Positions 16,801-22,936 are shown, counted from the first letter of the stretch. The stretch: DNA of 35,588 nucleotides from UBA4732 sp002404095 (GCA_036783645.1 DAIPWT010000061.1:1-35588), one strand, 5' to 3'. Notes: a model not told the origin generated them from the sequence alone. A program made the numbers and translations.

Positions 16801-17275
16801 GGATTTCGTGCAGGTTGGTGACCAGATACCAGTCACATTCCAGGTTGACGGCGTAGCGGAGCGCTTGATCGACGGCGGACAGCTTGCGGCTGGCGAAGGG
16901 CCGGTCGAGGGGGTCGCGCGGCCCCTTGCCTTCCACGGCGGCGACGAATTCCGTCGCGTCGTCAGCGGTGGAGAATCGGCCGAGGGCGGCATCGGCGAAC
17001 TTGCCGTCAACCTCGACAGTCGCTTCACGCTTGAGGGTGTAGTGCTCCGCGCCCGCGGCCGGGCCGGTGTAGCCGAGCAGTTGACCGAACACGTCGGCGA
17101 TAAAGTCGCCCAGCAGCTCCGTTTCCTTCATCGCCTCCGCCTTCTTCGTGCCGAGCAGCTTCGACCAGTGGGCCAGCTTGATCCGGGCCGCGGCGGCGGC
17201 AGGCGGCACGGTGAAGGCGGACAATTTCGGGCGTAGGGCCTCGGAACGGAACAACGGCTTGGCGGCGGTGGGCAT
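13853..17275 (-). CDS. Eco57I-like (type IIG) restriction endonuclease-methyltransferase
   Basis: This single chain of about 1140 residues contains both activities. The N-terminal domain has a PD-(D/E)XK-type nuclease site, D95 (KFADAALG) and E115-G-K117 (AAVEGKG). The methyltransferase core has AdoMet motif I DPACGSG (510-516) and the catalytic N6-adenine motif NPPY (630-633), followed by DLYVYFYELGMNLLRPGGRL and IVTNKWMKAGYGEPLR, typical of Eco57I/PglX-like enzymes. The last 400 residues resemble a TaqI-type target-recognition domain. It would methylate adenine in, and cut near, a specific site, with no separate S subunit needed. Ten Ns at 16169-16178 interrupt it; the frame on both sides matches if the gap really is ten bases. 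PglX-type solitary methylase is less likely because no BREX genes are near. Confidence 0.87.
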   Translation of the reverse strand: MPTAAKPLFRSEALRPKLSAFTVPPAAAAARIKLAHWSKLLGTKKAEAMKETELLGDFIADVFGQLLGYTGPAAGAEHYTLKREATVEVDGKFADAALGRFSTADDATEFVAAVEGKGPRDPLDRPFASRKLSAVDQALRYAVNLECDWYLVTNLHEIRLYHKGHDQFTFERFETAALADADAAFRRFVFLLAAERMVPATGRCHLDDLLSESRRIGLDLTRDYYRDYADLRLKTFYRLRQCNSAVPPARLLAATQTILDRVLFIAFCEDRGLLPPESIAKAYRHADPYNPRPIWDNFRALFRFVDEGNPAMNIERYNGGLFAPDELLDKLTVPDDLCKALDKLASYDYGSPTDAQSGPIAPRLAXXXXPTMPDRPGKLIDVEILGHIFEQSITDLEQLHKAIAGEPVMASRVASAPGGTAPSKRKREGAFYTPSFITRYIVAATLRPALDERFEAYRQRRREQAPAAVRKVLDDPDAYDAAVLKAAQKAALVDFWEGWQDDLATLRIVDPACGSGAFLIEAFEQLHAVYRQAQARLTALRGPKLFDVDKQILQSNLYGVDLNDEAVDICRLSLWIKTAQAGKVLTSLDHNIRAGNSVIADPTVHPRALDWRTAFPEVFAAGGFDVVIANPPYVRQEWISEYKPYLQTHYRAYDGAADLYVYFYELGMNLLRPGGRLCFIVTNKWMKAGYGEPLRRYFGESAWVESVVNFGHAKQIFEDADVFPSILVARKPTADAPPTTARVCDIPRDMLRIDDLSNQIKAEGFELPRKNLSSDAWTLEPPGMMALMEKMRRVGQLLKEFIGCAPVYGIKTGFNEAYLIDSLTRNRLVEVDPSSETLFRPFLRGQDVDRWYSQWAGQWMIRMKSSSNYEWPWSRAGEQAEDVFMRTYPALHEHFCRYRRELAERRNKAQFWWELSGNSHWELFDQPKIIYPDLTWRPSFSLEKTGATVGDTIFFLPVSDLWILAVLNSPIMWSWLWRNTVHGKDEVLRLKTIYTEQIPIPPASDAIRSAAESAVRKLIDLTARQKDSVSAVLDWLRVEYAADKPSQKLQDVSALAPDALVDEVKKVRGKKNPLTVAGLKALREEHGRSIVPLQTLALEARTLERQVAELVNTAYGLTPEEVALMWKTAPPRMPGIPPTT
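16169..16203. other. Assembly gap (10 Ns) beside a palindrome inside the R-M gene
   Basis: Positions 16169-16178 are N. Immediately after comes a perfect hairpin with 10-base arms (16181-16190 and 16194-16203) and a 3-base loop. The protein read here (GPIAPRLA, then unknown, then PTMPDRPGK) lies between the conserved-looking segments YDYGS and LIDVEILGHIFEQS and looks like an insertion. The gap is probably due to a palindromic repeat that the assembler could not resolve, so the integrity of the gene at this point is unproven. Confidence 0.75.
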
Positions 17276-17608
17276 CGGAAGGGGTCTCGGGGCGGAAGCG
17301 GGAATGCAATCCTCTGCGAGAATTACACAGGGCCATTAGATAATTGTAAATGGGCGTCGATCATTACCAATCTTCTAGATTTAGGAGGTGAAAAAGGCGT
17401 CTTAGTGTTCTTTAGAAAACCTCAGCAAAAGTACTATCCGTTCCGACCCAGGCTGGCCAGGTTGGCAGACATTCTGACGTTTCCGTGCCAAGCCCAATAC
17501 CGTTTATGTCGAAACGTCAACGCGCCTCGACAGTCGCTAGACTTTGCGCGAACGCATCTAGCAACGCTTCCAGCACGAGGGCCGTCCCCCATTTTCTCGT
17601 CCGTCAAT
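17276..17608. other. Intergenic region between the R-M gene and the first PIN toxin gene
   Basis: This 333-base stretch has a comparatively AT-rich part (about 17330-17440) that probably includes the promoter of the minus-strand restriction-modification gene, though no clear -35/-10 pair could be assigned. At 17517-17588 it holds a decayed copy of the holB 3' end, described separately. No other gene is seen. Confidence 0.5.
17517..17588 (-). pseudogene. holB 3'-end remnant, third copy
   Basis: Read on the minus strand this segment encodes GTALVLEALLDA, then diverged residues ending TVEAR and a stop, matching the last ~23 codons of HolB at 19198-19269 (GTALVLEALLDA...TVVETR). Homology also continues a few bases past the stop (TTGAC.TTTCGAC). 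Nothing of holB upstream of this survives. It follows the toxin gene at 17609 and is not followed by another antitoxin. The -10-like hexamer present in the other two copies is absent here. Confidence 0.8.
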
Positions 17609-18109
17609 TCAGACCGGAGCATAGCGTGTTAAGCCCGGCACACGGTCGAAATCCGCATCATTGCTGGCGAGGCGGGTAAGGCCCTTCGCCTGCATCACGG
17701 CGACGAGTAGGGCGTCGTTACTGAGCAGTCCATTTTGTTGACTAATGATTGCCGCGGCGACGATCAGGGACGCTGGAATGGTCAAAACCTGGATTTGGCT
17801 CTGTAAAACCGTCTCGATCCCTTGCCGAAACTCCGTGAGCTGCTGGACCTGACCCGGGTGACGCCGCAGACGCCGAGCGATGCCGGCCATAGGCCAACCG
17901 AAAGCGAGAGTCGCTTCGATGGTCATGTGCCTGTGGACTATCTCGGACAGGATGTGCGTGGACGTCACCCCGCGGACCTCTAGGTTGTCGATGCGTCTGA
18001 GCAACTGTTGGCAAGCCGCCCCATAAACCGGCTCGCCTGTTAAATGATAGATCAGCGTATTGGCGTCCAAGAAGACCGTCTCGCCGGCCGGGAGGTCGGT
18101 GAAGATCAT
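17609..18109 (-). CDS. PIN-domain (VapC-like) toxin, module 1
   Basis: This 166-residue PIN-domain protein starts with VFLDANTLIYHL (D15), has SEIVHR (E56), SNDALLVAVM (D132) and ASNDADFDRVPG (D151, D153). The acidic set that binds Mg2+ in VapC ribonucleases is complete, so an active RNase toxin is likely. Its start overlaps the stop of the DUF104 antitoxin gene by four bases (ATGA type), the usual translational coupling of such pairs. It is about half identical to the second toxin at 18450, has exactly the same length, and ends in the same VPGLTRYAPV. The 3' end shares an 84-base identical DNA block with that gene. It is longer than minimal VapC proteins (about 130) but fits the AF2212-linked PIN group. 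Confidence 0.9.
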   Translation of the reverse strand: MIFTDLPAGETVFLDANTLIYHLTGEPVYGAACQQLLRRIDNLEVRGVTSTHILSEIVHRHMTIEATLAFGWPMAGIARRLRRHPGQVQQLTEFRQGIETVLQSQIQVLTIPASLIVAAAIISQQNGLLSNDALLVAVMQAKGLTRLASNDADFDRVPGLTRYAPV

Positions 18110-18318
18110 GCGTCCTCCTGGGGATCGAATTCAACGTCCTCCGCCAGACGGCGAAGCGTCTCGTGGTCGCCGGTCCACTTAGTCATGCCGAACGTGCGAT
18201 CGACCCAGTTGACGCGCGGTTCAATCGTCACCCGAACTTTTTCATGTTCCTGAAGCGGCAGCGTTTCGGCCGGCTTGAGGACGCCGTTTTCGTAAACCGC
18301 GTCAAAGGTTAGGGACAT
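18106..18318 (-). CDS. DUF104 (AF2212-like) antitoxin, module 1
   Basis: This 70-residue protein begins with SLTFDAVYENGVLKPAETLP and continues EHEKVRVTIE, the exact pattern of the DUF104/AF2212 antitoxin family (a short beta-rich N-terminal part that makes the dimer and probably binds operator DNA, then a flexible tail that blocks the toxin). The tail WTGDHETLRRLAEDVEFD would bind the PIN toxin encoded next. GAGAGGAG lies about eight bases upstream of the ATG, a good ribosome site. A TATAAT hexamer lies further upstream inside a copy of the holB 3' end. The first 34 residues differ from the second antitoxin at only two positions, while the tails differ, which would help keep the two modules from cross-neutralising. 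Confidence 0.9.
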   Translation of the reverse strand: MSLTFDAVYENGVLKPAETLPLQEHEKVRVTIEPRVNWVDRTFGMTKWTGDHETLRRLAEDVEFDPQEDA

Positions 18319-18357
18319 GGCAATGGCTCCTCTCAGAAACCAACAGGCGTCGAAAAG

Positions 18358-18429
18358 TCAACGAGTGCCAACGGGCGTCATTATATCAGCCGACGCGTCA
18401 AGCAACGCTTCCAGCACGAGGGCCGTCCC
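18358..18429 (-). pseudogene. holB 3'-end remnant, second copy, upstream of TA module 1
   Basis: The minus strand reads GTALVLEALLDASADIMTPV, then GTR and a stop, clearly the last codons of HolB (compare GTALVLEALLDAVADRMTVV, then ETR). The copy lies between the second toxin gene and the first antitoxin gene, in the same relative position that the real holB end holds in front of the second antitoxin. It is out of any complete gene, so it is a duplicated fragment. It contains TATAAT where holB has TAGAAT. Confidence 0.88.
18380..18385 (-). promoter_or_regulatory. Putative -10 box for TA module 1
   Basis: A perfect TATAAT on the minus strand, 62 bases upstream of the antitoxin start and inside the holB-derived fragment. 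No convincing -35 lies at the ideal distance, so a promoter here is a suggestion based on position and on the equivalent TAGAAT in front of module 2. Confidence 0.4.
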
Positions 18430-18449
18430 CCATTTTCTCGTCCGTCAAT

Positions 18450-18950
18450 TCAGACCGGAGCATAGCGTGTTAAGCCCGGCACACAGTCGAAATCCGCGTC
18501 CAGGCTGGCGATGTTCGTCAGACCCTCTTGTTGCATGACGGCGATCACGAGGGCATCGCCCGTCAAAAGCTCATGCTTCCGGCTCAATGAGGTTGCCGCC
18601 TCAACAAGCGTTTGGGTCACAGGCACGACCTGGATCTGTAGGTAGGGAAGAGACGCCAGCGATTGAGAGTAAACCGTCAGTTTCGGAATTTCCCCACGAT
18701 GTTTTCGCAAACGGGCCGCGATGCCGGCAATGGGCCAGCCGAAGAGTTTTATAGCTTCGAGGGTCATCAGGCGGTGCGCAACATCTGCCAGCACATGGGA
18801 CGACGCGAAACCGCGAACCTGTTGGTGTTCCACCCGTTGGACCAGTTGCGTACAAGCCGGCCCATACTTTGGATCGCTCATGAAATGGTAGATGAGCGAA
18901 TTCGCATCAAGGAAGATCGCGGCGCCCATCGGGATTTGGGCAAAGGTCAT
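18450..18950 (-). CDS. PIN-domain (VapC-like) toxin, module 2
   Basis: This 166-residue PIN protein has IFLDANSLIYHF (D15), GDALVIAVMQ (D132) and SLDADFDCVPG (D151, D153). At the position of the catalytic glutamate it has aspartate (ADVAHR, D56), whereas module 1 has E56; this may lower or change its activity. The ATG at 18950 overlaps the antitoxin stop by four bases. A longer reading to 19019 would cover the antitoxin tail and is rejected. The C-terminal ten residues equal those of module 1. The gene has the same strand as lipA-tmk-holB and may receive read-through from it. It is a paralogue of the gene at 17609 by tandem duplication. Confidence 0.9.
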   Translation of the reverse strand: MTFAQIPMGAAIFLDANSLIYHFMSDPKYGPACTQLVQRVEHQQVRGFASSHVLADVAHRLMTLEAIKLFGWPIAGIAARLRKHRGEIPKLTVYSQSLASLPYLQIQVVPVTQTLVEAATSLSRKHELLTGDALVIAVMQQEGLTNIASLDADFDCVPGLTRYAPV

Positions 18951-19159
18951 GGCGACTCCAGAATGCCGAATTCGTCGTCTTCGGCGATCCGGCGTAGGAC
19001 TTCGGGATCGCCGGTCCACTTGAGCATTCCGGCCGTGCGCTCGGTCCAGGTGAGACCCGGCTCAATGGTCACTCGGACTTTCTCATGCTCCTGAAGCGGC
19101 AGCGCTTGCGCCGGTTTGAGGACGCCGTTTTCGTAAACCGCGTCAAAGGTAAGTGACAT
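18947..19159 (-). CDS. DUF104 (AF2212-like) antitoxin, module 2
   Basis: This 70-residue protein has SLTFDAVYENGVLKPAQALP and EHEKVRVTIE, the DUF104 antitoxin signature, and a distinct toxin-binding tail (WTGDPEVLRRIAEDDEFG). The ATG at 19159 is supported by a GAGAGGAG ribosome site and by alignment with module 1; an upstream in-frame start at 19201 would overlap the holB stop and has no such support. It begins 38 bases after the holB stop codon, on the same strand, so it could be co-transcribed with holB. The first 34 residues are nearly identical to module 1, and the tails have diverged. Confidence 0.9.
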   Translation of the reverse strand: MSLTFDAVYENGVLKPAQALPLQEHEKVRVTIEPGLTWTERTAGMLKWTGDPEVLRRIAEDDEFGILESP

Positions 19160-19197
19160 GGCGAAAACTCCTCTCGGAAACGCATTAGTGTCGAAAG

Positions 19198-20232
19198 TCA
19201 ACGAGTCTCGACAACCGTCATTCTATCAGCGACCGCATCAAGCAACGCCTCCAGCACGAGCGCCGTGCCGACGTTTCGCTCAATCTGGAAATCCGCCTCC
19301 AGGCAGCGCTCCAGTAGCGACGCGATCTGTTCCGCATTCGTTAAATTCGTCATGGCCTGAAGCAAAGGCCGATCATCCCCAACCCGCTCGTCGGCCCCGT
19401 AATTTAGGCCGAAAGCCAAGGCGGCGCGCAAGAAGTCAATGAGCAGCCGCAGCGTCAGGCGCGCCCGGCGGCGTTGGTGAACCGACTCTTTTCCCGCTTC
19501 CTGTACGAATTCCATCCAGGCTTTCGACAGCGCCACCGCGTCGAAGCGCGGCCGTGTCAAAGCGGCTAAGAGCGCTCGCCTGAATTCCCACAAGGCAGGG
19601 TCCGCCAGAGCCAGCGCCTGACCAGGACTGCCGCCGCCCAACTGAATCGACCGCTCGCGCAACGTCGGATCGTCCACGCCGTTGGCTTTTAACACCTCCG
19701 CGACCATCTCCGACGGCAGCGGCCGGAAGCGCACCACTTGGCAGCGCGACACTATGGTCTGCCGTTGGCGGTCGGTGCTGCTGCCTATGAGGATCAGCAC
19801 AGAGCCGGCCGGCGGCTCTTCCAAAGTCTTGAGAAAACAGTTGGCCGACTCCGCGTTGAGGTCGTCGGCGTCGTCGATGACGACCACCTTGCCCCGTCCG
19901 CGCGCGGCTTTCAGCGAGAAATGCTGACATAATTCGCGCATTAAAGAGATCGGAAATTCGGCCGTTTCTGGCGGACGAGAGGCGGTGAAGAAGTCGGGAT
20001 GGGTGCCGGCTTCGACTTGAGCGCAGGCTGGGCAATGGTCGCAGCCTTCCAGCCGGCCGTCGTCGCGGCGCGATTCACAAAGCAGAGATTTGGCCAATTC
20101 AACGGCGAAAAGTCGTTTACCGACGCCGGGCGGTCCCACGAAGAGATAGGCGTGAGCGAGCCGGCCGCGGTGAACCGCGCGGTCGAATGCCTCGATCTGC
20201 GCTTCATGCCCGCGCACGCGCTTCCAAGACAC
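19198..20232 (-). CDS. holB: DNA polymerase III subunit delta' (clamp loader)
   Basis: This 344-residue AAA+ clamp-loader subunit helps load the beta sliding clamp during replication. It shows HAYLFVGPPGVGKR (P-loop, 33-40), a zinc module with C52, C64, C67 and C70, the DEAD-box-like VVVIDDADDLNAESANCFLKTLEEPP, and a sensor-1/SRC region SRCQVVRFRPL. Length and absence of a C-terminal tau extension favour delta' over DnaX. The GTG at 20232 is chosen because GGGAGGTG lies just upstream and the protein then begins SWKRVRGHEAQ, as usual for the family; the ATG at 20259 would overlap tmk more. It overlaps the end of tmk by 29 bases in a lipA-tmk-holB run. Its last ~24 codons are duplicated twice downstream. 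Confidence 0.9.
   Translation of the reverse strand: MSWKRVRGHEAQIEAFDRAVHRGRLAHAYLFVGPPGVGKRLFAVELAKSLLCESRRDDGRLEGCDHCPACAQVEAGTHPDFFTASRPPETAEFPISLMRELCQHFSLKAARGRGKVVVIDDADDLNAESANCFLKTLEEPPAGSVLILIGSSTDRQRQTIVSRCQVVRFRPLPSEMVAEVLKANGVDDPTLRERSIQLGGGSPGQALALADPALWEFRRALLAALTRPRFDAVALSKAWMEFVQEAGKESVHQRRRARLTLRLLIDFLRAALAFGLNYGADERVGDDRPLLQAMTNLTNAEQIASLLERCLEADFQIERNVGTALVLEALLDAVADRMTVVETR
19220..19225 (-). promoter_or_regulatory. Putative -10 box for TA module 2 inside holB
   Basis: TAGAAT on the minus strand within the last codons of holB, 61 bases upstream of the antitoxin start. It occupies the same place as TATAAT in the holB-tail copy in front of module 1. No ideal -35 is visible, so confidence is limited. 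Confidence 0.35.
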
Positions 20233-20833
20233 GCTCCACCTCCCGCACCACGTCGCCATGCGTCTCCTGGACTGACCGGCCGGCGTTCACAAGGCGAATC
20301 CGCTCTGGGTGCGCCCGCGCCTCCGCCAGAAAGCCCTGCCGCACTGCCTCCTGATGGGCCGCTCCTCGCCCTTCAATGCGATCCGCTTCGGGCTTGCGGC
20401 GCGTTGTTGCTCGCTCCACCGGCAGGTCGAGGACGACGCTCAAGTCCGGTTGCAAGCCGTCCGTGGCGAACAGGCTCAGACGACGTAACTCATCGGGGTC
20501 GAGGCCGCCCGCATGTCCTTGATAGACGATATTAGATACCAAAAAACGATCTGTAACGACCGCCGAGCCGGCCGCCAGCGCGGGACGGATGACGCGCTCC
20601 ACGAGTTCGGCGCGACTGGCCATGAACAGCAGAACTTCGGCGCGCAAGCCCATTTGCTGACGCTGATCTAAAAGGATGGCGCGCAGCTGGTCGCCTAAAG
20701 GCGTCCCGCCCGGATCGGCGCAGTGCGTCACGGTGTAGCCGCGCGCGCGCAACCAATCGGCCAGGAGACGGCACTGCGTGGATTTGCCGGTCCCATCAAT
20801 GCCTTCCAGGGCGATGAACGGCGCGCCGCTCAT
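20204..20833 (-). CDS. tmk: Thymidylate kinase
   Basis: This 209-residue kinase phosphorylates dTMP to dTDP with ATP. It begins FIALEGIDGTGKSTQ (P-loop from G11), has the ADPGGTPLGD segment corresponding to the EPGGTPxGE substrate loop, TDRFLVSNIVYQG corresponding to the DRY/F motif, and a basic LID (RRKPEADRIEGRG). The glutamate usually found in REPGGT is aspartate here (D-P-G-G-T), a mild deviation. The start is three bases from the lipA stop and the end overlaps holB by 29 bases, so all three are one transcription unit. The tmk-holB pairing is widely conserved in bacteria. Confidence 0.95.
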   Translation of the reverse strand: MSGAPFIALEGIDGTGKSTQCRLLADWLRARGYTVTHCADPGGTPLGDQLRAILLDQRQQMGLRAEVLLFMASRAELVERVIRPALAAGSAVVTDRFLVSNIVYQGHAGGLDPDELRRLSLFATDGLQPDLSVVLDLPVERATTRRKPEADRIEGRGAAHQEAVRQGFLAEARAHPERIRLVNAGRSVQETHGDVVREVERVLEARARA

Positions 20834-20836
20834 TGT

Positions 20837-21718
20837 TTATATCATCTCGTCAGCGTGATAACTGGAACGAACGAACGGCCCGGCCGTGACTTTACGGAAA
20901 CCCATCGTCCGGGCAAGTACGGCCAAAGAGTCGAATTCCTCTGGAGGAACGTACCGGGCGACGGGGATGTGCTTGAGCGTCGGCGCCAAGTATTGGCCGA
21001 GCGTTAGCGTGTCGCACATTACCGCTCGCAAATCGGCCAGAACCTCCAACAACTCCTCGACGGTTTCACCCAGGCCGAGCATCAGGCCACTTTTGGTCAC
21101 AGTGGGCGGCGAACGGCGTTTGACGTGAGCGAGCAGGTCGAGACTGCGCTGGTACGACGCTCGGCCGCGCACCTTCTTATATAAACGCGGGACGGTCTCC
21201 ATGTTATGGTTGTAAACCTCCGGGGCAGCTTGGAGGACGGTATCGATGGCCGTGAGGTCGCCCATGAAATCCGGCGTCAATACTTCAACGGCCGCGCCGG
21301 TTCGCTCGCGCACGGCCAAGATGCAGCGACGGAAGTGGTCGGCGCCCCCGTCCGGCAAGTCGTCGCGCGTCACGGAAGTAATGACGACATGGCGCAATCC
21401 GAGGCGATGAGCCCCCTCCGCGACGCGGGCCGGCTCGTCGTCCTCCAATACTTCCGGCGCCCCCTTGTGAACGGAGCAGAAACCGCAAGGCCGCGTGCAG
21501 ACGTTGCCAAGGACCATGAATGTAGCGGTGCGGCGAGCGTAGCACTCTGGGCGGTTTGGACACCGGGCATTTTCGCAGACCGTTTCTAGCCGCAGTTCCC
21601 GTAGCAGTCCTTCGGTGAAAAAATTGCCGTTGCCGTGCGGAAGAGGGCGTTTCAGCCAAGACGGCAGCCGTCGGGCGGAAGCGGCCGGATCGAGCGTGGG
21701 AAGTGGGAGCATCGGCAT
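20837..21718 (-). CDS. lipA: Lipoyl synthase
   Basis: This radical-SAM enzyme inserts two sulfurs into octanoyl groups on lipoyl domains. The two cluster motifs are present: the auxiliary cluster C48-x4-C53-x5-C59 (CENARCPNRPEC) and the radical-SAM C74-x3-C78-x2-C81 (CTRPCGFC). GLRHVVITSVTRDDLPDGGADH and ARTMGFRKVTAGPFVRSSYHADE are also highly typical, including the C-terminal RSSY motif. At 293 residues the length is normal. The ATG at 21712 may be the true start, since GAAAGG lies eight bases from it but only two from the ATG at 21718. It heads the lipA-tmk-holB run. No lipB is in the window. Confidence 0.96.
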   Translation of the reverse strand: MPMLPLPTLDPAASARRLPSWLKRPLPHGNGNFFTEGLLRELRLETVCENARCPNRPECYARRTATFMVLGNVCTRPCGFCSVHKGAPEVLEDDEPARVAEGAHRLGLRHVVITSVTRDDLPDGGADHFRRCILAVRERTGAAVEVLTPDFMGDLTAIDTVLQAAPEVYNHNMETVPRLYKKVRGRASYQRSLDLLAHVKRRSPPTVTKSGLMLGLGETVEELLEVLADLRAVMCDTLTLGQYLAPTLKHIPVARYVPPEEFDSLAVLARTMGFRKVTAGPFVRSSYHADEMI

Positions 21719-21956
21719 AGCCTTTCGGCGAACGCGGGGAGGAACCTTCGCATGGTATTATACCTGACGCGGCGCCGCGGCAACCTGTCCCGTCCCGAAC
21801 ACAGCGCTCCGATGGTTGACAGACACGCACCCAAGCGTTAAGACTTACCACCATACTTGAATAGCCCGCGCCCGCCGTCCGTCGAAAACTCTGGCTTGAA
21901 CTCCGGCCGCGTAACGCCGGAGATCGTTTTTAGACTTGCACAAAGGGAAATCTCGA

Positions 21957-22337
21957 ATGCGAACGCTGAAGTTCATTGTGGCGCCGGCCTTAATTCTGGG
22001 CCTTTTGATCGGCCTGGCCGCACTCCGGGCCGCCGACGAGGCGCCCAAGTACACGATCAAAGAAGTCATGAAGATGGCCCACCAGGGCGGCAGCCCGCTT
22101 TACAAGAGGGTCTCGTCTGGTAAGGGAAGCAAAGAAGACAAGAAAAAACTGGTCGATCTGTACACGGCTTTGGCCGCGGACATGCCAACGAAAGGCGACG
22201 CCGAATCGTGGAAGGACAAGACCAGCGCCCTGCTGGACGCCGCCAAAGCCATCGAAGACGGCAAAGAAGGCGCCACCAAGGATCTGCAAAAAGCGGCGGA
22301 TTGCAAAGCCTGTCATACGGTTCACAAGGGCAAGTAA
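21957..22337 (+). CDS. Small exported cytochrome c with C-terminal heme motif
   Basis: This 126-residue protein has a signal peptide (FIVAPALILGLLIGLAAL, cleavage near LRA-ADE) and a helical body rich in lysine. It ends with a single heme-binding C116-K-A-C119-H120 six residues from the C-terminus. A C-terminal CxxCH in a helical protein is the layout of class II cytochromes (cytochrome c' / c556), with M38, M40 or H42 as possible distal ligands. It is a periplasmic electron carrier or gas-binding heme protein. The ATG at 21957 has AAGGGA about eight bases upstream and gives the best signal peptide; a longer start at 21936 is rejected. It is divergent from lipA across about 240 bases. The partner enzyme is not evident. 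Confidence 0.82.
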   Translation: MRTLKFIVAPALILGLLIGLAALRAADEAPKYTIKEVMKMAHQGGSPLYKRVSSGKGSKEDKKKLVDLYTALAADMPTKGDAESWKDKTSALLDAAKAIEDGKEGATKDLQKAADCKACHTVHKGK

Positions 22338-22361
22338 GAGTCTGCCCTGTGAAGAGGTGTT

Positions 22362-22436
22362 ACGAGCCGCGACCGTAAGGGAGCGGGAAGGTTCCCCGCT
22401 CCCTTACGGTCGCGGCTCGTATCGGTCGCGGCTCGT
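22362..22436. repeat. Perfect 26-base inverted repeat plus a partial third copy
   Basis: Arms at 22362-22387 and 22395-22420 are perfect 26-base inverted repeats around seven bases; then 22424-22436 repeats GGTCGCGGCTCGT once more. The motif ACGAGCCGCGACCGTAAGGG looks like a dispersed planctomycete repeat. It lies between the cytochrome gene and the next gene, so it could terminate the former. Its end nearly touches the ribosome site (GGAG at 22438) of the next gene, so transcripts from upstream would carry a very stable hairpin next to that site. Confidence 0.8.
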
Positions 22437-22449
22437 CGGAGTTCACGCC

Positions 22450-22932
22450 ATGTTCGACGGCCCTTCGGTCGCGGCCGCGCTGAAAACCTGTGGCGTCACG
22501 CACGTCGTGTGGGTGCCCGATAGCGTCCTCGGCCAGTGGGACTCCGCGTTTAGCGGCGACCCGGATTTGGCGCTAATTCGCGTGTGCCGTGAGGGTGAGG
22601 CCGTCGCGGTGGCCGGCGGCTTATATCTCGGCGGTAGACGCCCCATTGTCTTAATGCAATGCACCGGCTTGTTCGAGGCAGGCGATTCGCTTCGGAACTT
22701 TATCCATGATCTCAAGCTGCCGTTGTTCTTCTTGATCGGCGTGCGCAGCTATTTCGCCCATCAGCAGGGCGCGACCACCGACACTTGCCCGGTGTTTACC
22801 GAGCCGATCCTGAAAGCGTGGGGTCTGTCTTACGTCGTCCTCGAACGTCGCCATTCGCCGGCGGATTTAGCAGCCGCATACCGAGACGCCCAAGCCGAAC
22901 GACGTGCGGGCGCGGCGCTTCTTGCGGAATAA
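22450..22932 (+). CDS. ThDP-dependent decarboxylase, N-terminal (Pyr-domain) subunit
   Basis: This 160-residue protein corresponds to the pyrimidine-binding half of a thiamine-diphosphate enzyme, similar to sulfopyruvate decarboxylase subunit alpha (ComD) or the N-terminal part of phosphonopyruvate decarboxylase. VTHVVWVPDS near the start and ALIRVCREGEAVAVAGGLYL, which contains the cofactor-activating glutamate (probably E50), support this. IVLMQCTGLFEAGDSLRNF is also typical. The downstream gene supplies the other half, and the two would form an alpha/beta complex that decarboxylates a 2-oxo acid. The substrate cannot be told from sequence. The ATG at 22450 has GGAG eight bases upstream; longer readings would run through the hairpin repeat. 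Confidence 0.83.
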   Translation: MFDGPSVAAALKTCGVTHVVWVPDSVLGQWDSAFSGDPDLALIRVCREGEAVAVAGGLYLGGRRPIVLMQCTGLFEAGDSLRNFIHDLKLPLFFLIGVRSYFAHQQGATTDTCPVFTEPILKAWGLSYVVLERRHSPADLAAAYRDAQAERRAGAALLAE

Positions 22933-22936
22933 GACC

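Noticed and set aside
13853..17275. BREX or DISARM system
   Set aside because: The methyltransferase resembles PglX in part, but none of the ATPase, phosphatase or helicase partners is near, and a nuclease domain is fused.
17517..19269. Possible CRISPR array suggested by three repeats
   Set aside because: The repeats are about 70 bases, over 800 bases apart, separated by genes, and derive from a coding sequence.
19198..20232. DnaX (tau/gamma) instead of HolB
   Set aside because: Length is short, the gene follows tmk, and no C-terminal gamma/tau extension is present.
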